From Candidatus Omnitrophota bacterium (GTDB lineage Bacteria > Omnitrophota > Gorgyraeia > Gygaellales > Profunditerraquicolaceae), in the NCBI GenBank assembly GCA_016867175.1, contig VGKF01000008.1, positions 1 to 15,045 on the forward strand: a stretch of DNA of 15,045 nucleotides, given 5' to 3'. Shown here piece by piece: positions 1 to 6,209 of this stretch (its first letter is position 1; each line of letters opens with the position of its first letter). The notes beneath the pieces were generated by a model. It saw only the letters and a list, made by a program, of their open reading frames with translations, was not told the origin of the DNA and made no database searches. The translations under genes were made by a program, and so were the position numbers.

Positions 1-38
1 AACGAGACGGGATCCCGCCCTCGTGATGATAGCTAGGG

Positions 39-68
39 CGGGAGAATCGCGGGAGGCTCACTTAAAAT
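39..68 (+). repeat. 30-base direct repeat, copy 1
   Basis: This 30-base stretch is identical to 156-185, 117 bases further on. An 8-base block (ATCCCGCC, 12-19) lies 19 bases upstream and recurs before copy 2. The start of the repeat forms the right arm of a 9-bp hairpin (13-21 with 35-43). Its middle (AGGCTCA, 54-60) can pair with TGAGCCT at 99-105 around a second hairpin. Function unknown. Confidence 0.8.
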
Positions 69-155
69 ATCTGGAAGTAACCGAACGCGGAGCGTTCTTG
101 AGCCTTGATATTACGTTTAGGCGAAATCCCGCCACCGTTTTAATTAGAGTTATAA

Positions 156-185
156 CGGGAGAATCGCGGGAGGCTCACTTAAAAT
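156..185 (+). repeat. 30-base direct repeat, copy 2
   Basis: Exact second copy of 39-68. The ATCCCGCC block recurs at 126-133, 22 bases upstream. The segment between block and repeat differs from copy 1 but can still fold: CCGTT (135-139) pairs with AACGG (154-158), inside TCCCGC (127-132) with GCGGGA (166-171). A hairpin (190-212) follows, as one does after copy 1. Conserved sequence with changed but pairing arms points to conserved structure; this is inference from two copies only. Confidence 0.8.
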
Positions 186-288
186 CAAGCCACTTTCTAT
201 CAGAGATAGTGGCGCAGCCCTGCCTTATTATAAGGAGCCCGGCAGGATAGAGGGTTTTAAAATACCGAGAGCGGATTAGAGGCTGGCC

Positions 289-370
289 GGGCGGATGGCG
301 GAATTGGCATACGCGATAGCCTTAGGAGCTATTGGGGAAACCCTTGGAGGTTCAAATCCTCTTCCGCCCA
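289..370 (+). tRNA. tRNA-Leu (anticodon UAG)
   Basis: A full class II cloverleaf can be drawn. The acceptor stem GGGCGGA (289-295) pairs with TCCGCCC (363-369) in seven perfect pairs, with A370 as discriminator. The anticodon stem ATAGC/GCTAT encloses loop CTTAGGA, giving anticodon UAG, which reads CUA and other CUN leucine codons. The long variable arm (GGG-GAAA-CCC) is typical of leucine tRNAs. The T arm is GGAGG-TTCAAAT-CCTCT. The next bases are CTA, so CCA is not encoded and must be added by a nucleotidyltransferase. Confidence 0.95.
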
Positions 371-493
371 CTAAATAAATTATGACCGATGCGCACCTTG
401 CCCTTATGAGGAATTGGGCAAGTGCGCACTAGGTAGTGCGGGAGTGGTCTCCTGTGACTTTCAGTCACAGGATTCGCCACTCAAAAAGTTATT
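371..493. other. Inter-tRNA spacer with tandem stem-loops
   Basis: This 123-base spacer is largely inverted repeats. Stem A: 391-396 plus 398-403 pairs with 416-427 (12 bp with one bulged C at 397). Stem B: 425-430 pairs with 435-440 (6 bp, loop AGGT) and shares bases 425-427 with stem A, so the two exclude each other. Stem C: 450-459 pairs with 463-472 (10 bp, loop TTC), enclosed by 442-447 with 477-482 (6 bp). None is followed by a T-run, so they do not look like ordinary terminators. They may guide tRNA processing or be a separate small RNA. Bases 438-447 repeat the first ten bases of the next tRNA. Confidence 0.6.
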
Positions 494-566
<73 letters not shown>

Positions 567-583
567 TAGTATTAAAGTGATAA

Positions 584-610
584 ATAAAAAGCCCTACACT
601 TTGCAGGGCT
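584..610 (-). terminator. Possible minus-strand terminator stem-loop
   Basis: AGCCCT (590-595) pairs with AGGGCT (605-610), loop of 9 bases. On the + strand an A-run precedes the stem and no T-run follows. Read on the - strand, the stem is followed directly by a run of T residues, the layout of an intrinsic terminator. No - strand gene is visible that would need one. It could stop antisense transcripts, or simply be a leader hairpin ahead of the gene starting at 634. Confidence 0.3.
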
Positions 611-633
611 AAATTGAATAAAAGGAGAGAGGC

Positions 634-1104
634 ATGAAGATAATGGAATTTCTTTCAAAAAATGCAATAGTGATGGATATCAAATCTAATAAAAAAGAAG
701 ATGTGATCAGAGAGCTGGTGGATGCCCTTATAGAGGGTGGCGATATAGAAAAACACTACCGCAACAAGCTGATGGAAGCGCTTATGGCCAGAGAGGTCTT
801 AGGCTCAACCGCTATCGGTCAGGGCGTGGCTATCCCTCATGCAAAGGCAGACTGCGTAGATAAACTGGTGGCGGCTTTCGGGATTTCTAAGAAAGGCGTT
901 GATTTTGATTCCCTGGACGGAGAGCCAGCGTATATCTTTTTCTTACTGGTTGCTCCTCAAGATTCTGCCGGACCACATCTTAAGGCCCTGGCCAGAATCT
1001 CGCGTCTCTTAAAGGATAAATATTTCCGCGACGGGCTACGTGCATCCGCGGATGATAAGGCAGTAATAAAAATAATCTCCCAGGAAGATGAAAAAAAGCT
1101 CTAA
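634..1104 (+). CDS. PTS EIIA protein, PtsN/fructose type
   Basis: A 156-residue single-domain EIIA of the fructose/mannitol/nitrogen family. These cytoplasmic proteins accept a phosphate from HPr on a conserved histidine. The motif GQGVAIPHAKAD places the phosphorylated residue at His69, close to His73 of E. coli PtsN (EIIA-Ntr). The conserved R53-E54 and G57-S58-T59 stretch before it also fits, and the length is near that of PtsN. The start follows AAAGGAGAGA (621-630) at good spacing. It is the first gene of the long cluster and overlaps the next gene by 17 bases. No EIIB or EIIC domain is attached or encoded nearby, and HPr and EI genes follow, so a regulatory output is more likely than sugar uptake. 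The controlled target cannot be read from the sequence. Confidence 0.92.
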   Translation: MKIMEFLSKNAIVMDIKSNKKEDVIRELVDALIEGGDIEKHYRNKLMEALMAREVLGSTAIGQGVAIPHAKADCVDKLVAAFGISKKGVDFDSLDGEPAYIFFLLVAPQDSAGPHLKALARISRLLKDKYFRDGLRASADDKAVIKIISQEDEKKL

Positions 1105-2341
1105 TTTCAAAGAATACGGCTCTTGGCTAGAAGTGCTGTTTAAATGGCTTTACCCCGGCATTGGTATCAAACGCTGGATCGCACTTACCGGCTTTGGCAT
1201 ACTATTGATTATCATTGGCGCGGTCAGCCTTTTGGCTGAGGAGTACCGGATAACTCAACTATTAGATGTGGTTGTAGTTCTTTCTGGCTTTATAATCTTA
1301 GTATTAGGTATCAAGCGCCTTATAACTGCATTTATCCCTGCCTCAAGAGGCAGAGAGTTGGTAGATATCTTGTATCAGAGGAGACAGCTCAGCCGTGGCC
1401 CCAGGATTGTGGCTGTGGGCGGCGGTACGGGTTTATCCGCGCTTCTCTTGGGCCTTAAGGAATATACCTCTAACATCACTGCTATTGTAACGGTTGCTGA
1501 TGACGGCGGCTCTTCAGGCAGAATCAGGCAGCAGTTTGATATCCTGCCTCCCGGTGATATACGCAACTGTTTAGTTGCCTTGGCAGATGCCTCAACGCTT
1601 ATGCGTGACTTATTTCAGTTCCGCTTTGATGATAGCTCTGAGCTTAGAGGGCATAGTTTCGGCAACCTCTTCATCACGGTTATGACCAGGCTCACAGGAG
1701 ATTTCGATAAGGCGATTAAAGAGACCAGTAAGGTCCTGGCTTTAAGGGGCCAGGTCATACCCTCGACTTTAAATAATGTGGTATTGTCCGCAGAGCATAA
1801 AGACGGCTCAATCACAGAGGGTGAGAACAAGATCCCCAAGGCGCATAAGCCCATAAACAGGGTTTACTTGAAGCCGGATCAGCCAACTGCTACACCTGAG
1901 GCGATAAAGGCAATACAGGAGGCCCAGATTATTATCCTGGGCCCGGGTTCTTTATATACGAGTATTATACCCAATCTTTTGATAAAAGAGATTACTGAGG
2001 CGATAGCTGCTGCAGGGGCGATCAAGGTTTATGTCTGTAATGCCATGACTCAGCCAGGGGAGACGGATAATTTCAGCGCCGCTGAGCATATCAAAGCGCT
2101 TATTAAGCATAGCCATGCGCGCATATTTGATTACTGTATCCTTAACTCCGGAGAGGTATCTCAAGAGATAGTCAGGCGCTATGAACAAGAGGGCTCCTGT
2201 CGCGTTATCAATGATGCGCGTAATATCGCCAATATGGGTTACCACGCGATTGAAGAAGACGTGATTGTCGCCGAGGATGTGGTAAGGCACGACCCGGCTA
2301 AATTAGCCAAGATTATCTTAGGCTTCATAGAAGAGCTTTAA
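1088..2341 (+). CDS. yvcK: YvcK/CofD-family protein with two N-terminal membrane helices
   Basis: A 417-residue member of the YvcK (gluconeogenesis factor) branch of the CofD-like superfamily. Family members bind UDP-sugars such as UDP-GlcNAc and affect carbon use and cell-wall synthesis; no enzyme activity is firmly established. Two hydrophobic stretches (about 30-50 and 58-78) look like membrane helices, joined by a short charged link. The globular domain begins near residue 105 with GGGTGLS (111-117), then TVADDGGSSGR (135-145), PPGDIRNCLVAL, GHSFGNLF and LGPGSLYTSIIPNL, all typical of the family. Bacillus YvcK is soluble and near 320 residues, so the extra length is the membrane anchor. 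The ATG at 1088 lies inside the end of the EIIA gene and follows AGGA at only 2 bases, so coupled translation is likely. An HPr gene also lies close to yvcK in Bacillus (as crh). Confidence 0.93.
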   Translation: MKKSSNFKEYGSWLEVLFKWLYPGIGIKRWIALTGFGILLIIIGAVSLLAEEYRITQLLDVVVVLSGFIILVLGIKRLITAFIPASRGRELVDILYQRRQLSRGPRIVAVGGGTGLSALLLGLKEYTSNITAIVTVADDGGSSGRIRQQFDILPPGDIRNCLVALADASTLMRDLFQFRFDDSSELRGHSFGNLFITVMTRLTGDFDKAIKETSKVLALRGQVIPSTLNNVVLSAEHKDGSITEGENKIPKAHKPINRVYLKPDQPTATPEAIKAIQEAQIIILGPGSLYTSIIPNLLIKEITEAIAAAGAIKVYVCNAMTQPGETDNFSAAEHIKALIKHSHARIFDYCILNSGEVSQEIVRRYEQEGSCRVINDARNIANMGYHAIEEDVIVAEDVVRHDPAKLAKIILGFIEEL

Positions 2342-2361
2342 TTATTGAGGATTTGATCAAT

Positions 2362-2625
2362 ATGGCCTTAATTCAGAAGAAGGTGGTAGTAAAAAACAGG
2401 CAAGGCCTGCATGCCCGTCCGGCGGCATTATTTGTGCAGGTGGCCAATAAGTTTGATGCGCGCATCATTATTAAGCGTGATAAGGAAGAGGTAAACGGCA
2501 AGTCTATTATGGGGATTCTTATGCTGGGCGCAGAAAAAGGCAGTTCCATTGTCATTGAGGCTGACGGAGATGACGCCCTTAAGGCTATAGAGGAGTTGGA
2601 GAAAGTCGTTACTAGCGAAGAATAA
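2362..2625 (+). CDS. ptsH: Phosphocarrier protein HPr
   Basis: An 87-residue HPr, the small soluble phosphocarrier that takes phosphate from Enzyme I and passes it to EIIA. The active-site motif GLHARPAA gives phosphorylatable His17. The motif NGKSIMGILML carries Ser48, equal to the Ser46 used by HPr kinase/phosphorylase, so an HprK-type control elsewhere in the genome is likely. A TTG at 2353 would add three residues (MIN), but it lies only 2 bases after GAGG (2347-2350). The ATG at 2362 gives the normal HPr N-terminus, so I chose it; its spacing of 11 bases is slightly long. It sits 20 bases after yvcK and its stop lies 2 bases before the ptsI start. Confidence 0.95.
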   Translation: MALIQKKVVVKNRQGLHARPAALFVQVANKFDARIIIKRDKEEVNGKSIMGILMLGAEKGSSIVIEADGDDALKAIEELEKVVTSEE

Positions 2626-2627
2626 AG

Positions 2628-4358
2628 ATGATAAAACTAAAAGGTATAGCTGCGGCTTCGGGTGTGAGTATCGGTAAGGCCTTTAAGGTAGGCAAGGAAG
2701 AGTTTGTTATTTCTAAGGAACAGATACGCCCGGATGAGATTCCGCTTCAGATACAGCTGTTTGAGGAAGCGCTTATCCAGACACGCAAAGAGATTATAGG
2801 CCTTCAGAGGCGGATTGCTACCGATATGGGTCAGGACCAGGCCCAGATTTTTGACGCGCACCTGCTAGTCTTAGAAGACCGCATAATTATAGAGGAGGTA
2901 ATCACCCGCCTTAAAAAAGAGCGTCTCAATGTAGCCTATATTTTCTCCGAAGTGCTTAAGAAGTATATCGATGTTTTCTCAAGGATTGAGGACGAATATC
3001 TTAAAGAGCGCACATCCGATGTCAATGATGTGGGCAAAAGGGTACTGCGCAACCTCCTAGGAAAGAAGCGTTCGCTTCTGGAAGATGTTAAGGGGAAGGT
3101 GGTAGTGGTAGCGCATGACATTTCTCCTTCGGATACCGCCTCTATGCATAAAGAAAATGTCTGTGCCTTTATTACCGACATAGGAGGAAAAACTTCACAT
3201 ACCGCCATTATGGCTAAGTCCCTGGAGATCCCGGCCGTAGTTGGCGCTGAAGAGGCGACCTTAAGGATTAAGAGCGGCGATATGCTTATCGTTGACGGCA
3301 GCACGGGCGTAATTATAGTCAATCCCGATGAAGATACCCTGCAGCAATACCAGAGGGAAGAAGAAAAGATCAGGGGTATCTCTGAGAAATTCCTTTCGGT
3401 AAAGGATCTGCCTGCTACTACTTCTGATGGTAAGCCAGTGGAGGTGGCGGCTAATATAGAGTTGCCCGCAGAAGTACTTTCGGTAAAACTACATGGCGGC
3501 TCAGGTATAGGGCTTTACCGCACGGAGTTTTTCTATATGAACAGAAAAGACGTCCCTACGGAAGAGGAACATTATCAGGCTTATAAATACGTGGCCGAAG
3601 AGATGAGCCCCAGCCCCGTAATCATCCGTACCCTGGATTTAGGAGGGGATAAATTTTTGTCGCAGTTTGATATACCAAGTGAAATGGAGCCTTTCTTAGG
3701 ATGGCGGGCAATCCGCTTCTGCCTGGCAAGGCCTGAGATATTCAAGGTGCAGCTGAGGGCGATTCTTAGGGCCTCGGTACACGGTAACCTTCGGCTTATG
3801 TATCCGATGGTCTCCGGGATAGAGGAGCTGCGCCAGGCCAATACAATATTAGAAGAAGCAAAAAAAGAATTAAATAAGGAAGGTAAGTCTTTTAACAATG
3901 AACTTAAGGTAGGCGTTATGATAGAGGTTCCTTCTGCGGCGATAACCGCAGACCTCTTGGCTTCTGAGGTAGATTTTTTTAGTATCGGCAGTAACGATCT
4001 TATACAATATTCTTTGGCAGTGGACCGCACTAATGAAAAAGTGGCCTATCTTTATGAACCTACCCATCCGGCAGTGCTTAGGATGATCAAGAGTATTATT
4101 GAAGCAGCGCACGCTGCGGGTATCAAAGTAGGGGTGTGCGGAGAGATGTCTAGCGAGCCAGCCCTTGTCTCTATTTTGCTTGGGTTGGGGTTAGATGAGT
4201 TTAGTATGCCGCCTTCCTCTATACCAGAAGTCAAATACCTAATCCGTTCCATGTCTTTTAAAGAGGCTCAACGTATCGCCCAGCAGGCCTTAAAACTTTC
4301 CACGGGTAAAGAAGTAGAGGAATTTAGCCAGTTAAAATTAAAGGAGATCTTAAAATAA
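2628..4358 (+). CDS. ptsI: PTS Enzyme I (phosphoenolpyruvate-protein phosphotransferase)
   Basis: At 576 residues this is a full-length Enzyme I, which takes phosphate from phosphoenolpyruvate and gives it to HPr. The N-terminal HPr-binding and phosphohistidine part (about 1-225) carries GGKTSHTAIMAKS with His191, matching His189 of E. coli. The C-terminal PEP-binding barrel (about 250-576) shows GIGLYRTEFFYM, TLDLGGDK, a region around GWRAIR, MIEVPSA, FFSIGSNDLIQY and GVCGEMSS with Cys504, matching the catalytic Cys502 of E. coli. No N-terminal GAF domain is present, so it is the sugar-PTS form rather than PtsP. The gene starts 2 bases after ptsH without a strong ribosome site of its own, so translation is probably coupled. 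Confidence 0.97.
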   Translation: MIKLKGIAAASGVSIGKAFKVGKEEFVISKEQIRPDEIPLQIQLFEEALIQTRKEIIGLQRRIATDMGQDQAQIFDAHLLVLEDRIIIEEVITRLKKERLNVAYIFSEVLKKYIDVFSRIEDEYLKERTSDVNDVGKRVLRNLLGKKRSLLEDVKGKVVVVAHDISPSDTASMHKENVCAFITDIGGKTSHTAIMAKSLEIPAVVGAEEATLRIKSGDMLIVDGSTGVIIVNPDEDTLQQYQREEEKIRGISEKFLSVKDLPATTSDGKPVEVAANIELPAEVLSVKLHGGSGIGLYRTEFFYMNRKDVPTEEEHYQAYKYVAEEMSPSPVIIRTLDLGGDKFLSQFDIPSEMEPFLGWRAIRFCLARPEIFKVQLRAILRASVHGNLRLMYPMVSGIEELRQANTILEEAKKELNKEGKSFNNELKVGVMIEVPSAAITADLLASEVDFFSIGSNDLIQYSLAVDRTNEKVAYLYEPTHPAVLRMIKSIIEAAHAAGIKVGVCGEMSSEPALVSILLGLGLDEFSMPPSSIPEVKYLIRSMSFKEAQRIAQQALKLSTGKEVEEFSQLKLKEILK

Positions 4359-4369
4359 GAAAGGACATC

Positions 4370-5440
4370 ATGCGTAAATCAAGGCTGACAGCGGACTCTA
4401 TAAAAAAACTGGATAAGTCCGATATGCTGGGGTTGCTTATGGATTTCCCGGCCCAGTGCAAGGCAGCAAAAGATATAGCCCAGAAGGCCAGGATATCATT
4501 TGAAAAAAGGGATTTTAACAAGGTTATCTTTGCCGGTCTTGGCGGCTCAGCAATAGGCGCGGACTTTGTGCGTTCGTATCTTTATTTTGAGAGCAAACTT
4601 CCTATTACAGTCTATCGCGAATATGATTTGCCTGCCTGCGTAGATAGCTCGACTCTGGTTTTTATCGCCAGCTACTCCGGAAATACTGAAGAGACTTTAA
4701 GCGCCTATGAACAGGCTAAACAAAAAGGCTCTTCAATAATAACTGTCTCTTCGGGAGGCAAAATAAAGGAATGGGCTAAGCGAGACAGCATTACTTTTAT
4801 TGAAATACCGCAAGGCCTCCCGCCCAGGTGTGCCCTGGGATATTTGAGCATTATACCTCTTTGTATATTAGCCCGCCTTGGCCTTATAAAAGATACGCAG
4901 CAAGATATTAACCAGGCAATCTCGCTCTTAGAAGACCTAAGGAATAAGAGCCTTAATCCTAAAATAGGGCAGAAGGACAATGTTTCTAAAATCCTGGCCG
5001 CTAAGATATTTAATAAGATTCCGGTTATATATTCCGGATCGGTGCATTTTGACGTGACTGCAACGCGTTTTCGCTGCCAACTTAACGAAAACTCAAAAGC
5101 CCTGGCCGCAAGCCACCTCTTCCCGGAGATGAATCACAATGAGATCGTGGGCTGGCAGAACCCCAAGAAATTATTTAAGGGCCTGTCGGTAGTTATGCTA
5201 AGAGACAGTAAAATGCATCCTCGGGTAGCGACGCGCTTAGATATAACGCGCGACATATTGGTTAAAGAGCGCGTAAGCGTAATAGAGGTTTGGTCAAGGG
5301 GGGAAGGCCTCTTAAGCAGGATACTTTCGCTTATTTATATAGGAGATTTTACCTCCTATTATCTAGCCATACTCTACGGCATTGACCCTACGCCTGTGGA
5401 TAGGGTAACTTATTTAAAAAACGAGCTGGCAAGAAAATAG
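4370..5440 (+). CDS. Bifunctional phosphoglucose/phosphomannose isomerase
   Basis: A 356-residue SIS-fold sugar isomerase of the PGI/PMI type known from archaea and scattered bacteria. It interconverts glucose-6-phosphate or mannose-6-phosphate with fructose-6-phosphate in the cytoplasm. The first SIS domain has AGLGGSAIGADF (55-66) and SYSGNTEE (101-108), the phosphate-binding loop. NENSKALA with Glu240 and MNHNEIVGW with His256 match the catalytic Glu and His of the family; the 16-residue distance fits Pyrobaculum PGI/PMI (Glu203, His219). Lys350 near the C-terminus may be the third catalytic residue. The start follows AAAGGA at 5 bases. Fructose-6-phosphate would feed the PfkA encoded downstream, and mannose- or glucose-phosphate could feed nucleotide-sugar synthesis through the next gene. 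Dual specificity is inferred from the family. Confidence 0.88.
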   Translation: MRKSRLTADSIKKLDKSDMLGLLMDFPAQCKAAKDIAQKARISFEKRDFNKVIFAGLGGSAIGADFVRSYLYFESKLPITVYREYDLPACVDSSTLVFIASYSGNTEETLSAYEQAKQKGSSIITVSSGGKIKEWAKRDSITFIEIPQGLPPRCALGYLSIIPLCILARLGLIKDTQQDINQAISLLEDLRNKSLNPKIGQKDNVSKILAAKIFNKIPVIYSGSVHFDVTATRFRCQLNENSKALAASHLFPEMNHNEIVGWQNPKKLFKGLSVVMLRDSKMHPRVATRLDITRDILVKERVSVIEVWSRGEGLLSRILSLIYIGDFTSYYLAILYGIDPTPVDRVTYLKNELARK

Positions 5441-5459
5441 AACAATTTCTTAAAAGATA

Positions 5460-6194
5460 ATGAAGGCATTAATATTGGCGGCAGGTTATGCCACCCGGCT
5501 TTACCCTTTGACAAAAGAATATCCCAAGCCGTTGCTTAAAGTCAAAGATAAGCCTATCATAGATTACATCGTTGATAAACTGGATAGAATAAAGGGCATA
5601 GATGAGATTATCGTTATCACTAACAGTAAGTTTATTTCCCGTTTTAGAAAATGGAAGCTAGGCTCACAGAGTAAAAAGCGCCTAACCTTATTAGATGACC
5701 TTACCCGGGATCAGAAAAGTCGCCGCGGGGCAATAGGCGATTTGTATTTTGCCGTCGATAAGAAACGCATCAAAGACGACCTTTTAGTTATAGGCGGGGA
5801 TAATATATTTGATGGCAACTTAGATAGATTGCTCTTTTTTAGCCGTTCTAAAGCAGGTAGCCCCGTTGTAGGAGTTTATGACATAAGGGATGTACGCCAG
5901 GCTAAGCATTACGGGGTGATTAAACTGGATAAAAAAAACAGGGTTTTAGATTTTAAGGAAAAGCCAAAGAAACCTAAGGCTACCCTAGTTGCTATGTGTC
6001 TTTATTATTTCCCCAAAGATAAACTGGGGTTGGTGAAGGAATATATGAAGAACAAAAAGAAAGAGAACGATGCGACAGGCTTGTATATAGATTGGCTAAG
6101 AAAGAGGGTTGCGGTCTATGGTTTCGTATTTCACGGACGCTGGTATGATATAGGGGATCATAAATTTTACCATCGGGCAAAAGAGGCATTCTAA
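5460..6194 (+). CDS. Sugar-1-phosphate nucleotidyltransferase
   Basis: A 244-residue enzyme of the NTP_transferase family, which makes NDP-sugars from a sugar-1-phosphate and an NTP. The N-terminal signature MKALILAAGYATRLYPLT is the nucleotide-binding loop, with Ala in place of the second Gly of the usual GxGTRL. PKPLLKVKDKPIIDY follows. GGDNIFDG contains the metal-binding Asp114, and FKEKPKKP (Glu167, Lys168) fits the sugar-binding region. It is shorter than RmlA (about 290 residues) and has no left-handed beta-helix acyltransferase domain, so it is a core-only enzyme. The base and sugar used (dTTP-, UTP- or GTP-type) cannot be read from the motifs. The ribosome site is weak. The isomerase gene 19 bases upstream fits a joint role in envelope sugar synthesis. 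Confidence 0.85.
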   Translation: MKALILAAGYATRLYPLTKEYPKPLLKVKDKPIIDYIVDKLDRIKGIDEIIVITNSKFISRFRKWKLGSQSKKRLTLLDDLTRDQKSRRGAIGDLYFAVDKKRIKDDLLVIGGDNIFDGNLDRLLFFSRSKAGSPVVGVYDIRDVRQAKHYGVIKLDKKNRVLDFKEKPKKPKATLVAMCLYYFPKDKLGLVKEYMKNKKKENDATGLYIDWLRKRVAVYGFVFHGRWYDIGDHKFYHRAKEAF

Positions 6195-6209
6195 TAAACA
6201 GGAGGAGTT

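Larger units (their letters stand above)
1..288. other. Non-coding region with repeats and hairpins
   Basis: No convincing gene is present; the one open frame (23-250) runs through repeat copies and looks like chance. The stretch holds a 30-base repeat twice and several potential stem-loops. These are 13-21 with 35-43 (9 bp, perfect), 54-60 with 99-105 (7 bp) enclosing 83-88 with 92-97 (6 bp, loop GGA), 127-132 with 166-171 (6 bp) enclosing 135-139 with 154-158 (5 bp), 190-198 with 204-212 (8 of 9 pairs), and 219-224 with 241-246 (6 bp). That density suggests structured RNA or a structured repeat family, but I recognise no known RNA. An AT-rich stretch at 256-264 could be a -10 region for the tRNA-Leu, without a clear -35. 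Confidence 0.5.

Noticed and set aside
39..185. CRISPR array with two repeats
   Set aside because: The repeats are 30 bases and exact, but the interval between them is 87 bases and filled with hairpins; conserved sequence extends beyond the repeat, and no cas gene is present.
1..212. Integron attC-type recombination sites
   Set aside because: The inverted repeats lack the RYYYAAC/GTTRRRY core pairs of attC, and there are no cassette genes or integrase.
23..250. 75-residue open frame near the left end
   Set aside because: It runs through both copies of the 30-base repeat and several hairpins, so the peptide contains the repeated string ESREAHLK. No ribosome site precedes it and it resembles no protein I know.
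2353..2361. TTG start for HPr at 2353
   Set aside because: It lies only 2 bases after GAGG and adds three residues not usual in HPr; ATG at 2362 gives the normal N-terminus.
2936..4030. Long minus-strand open frames opposite ptsI (for example 2936-3322 and 3581-4030)
   Set aside because: They lie fully inside a gene with intact Enzyme I motifs, are serine-rich low-quality translations and have no recognisable domain; they are shadows.
6195..6209. SAM riboswitch before metK
   Set aside because: Only 15 bases separate the genes, filled by the ribosome site; there is no room for a riboswitch.
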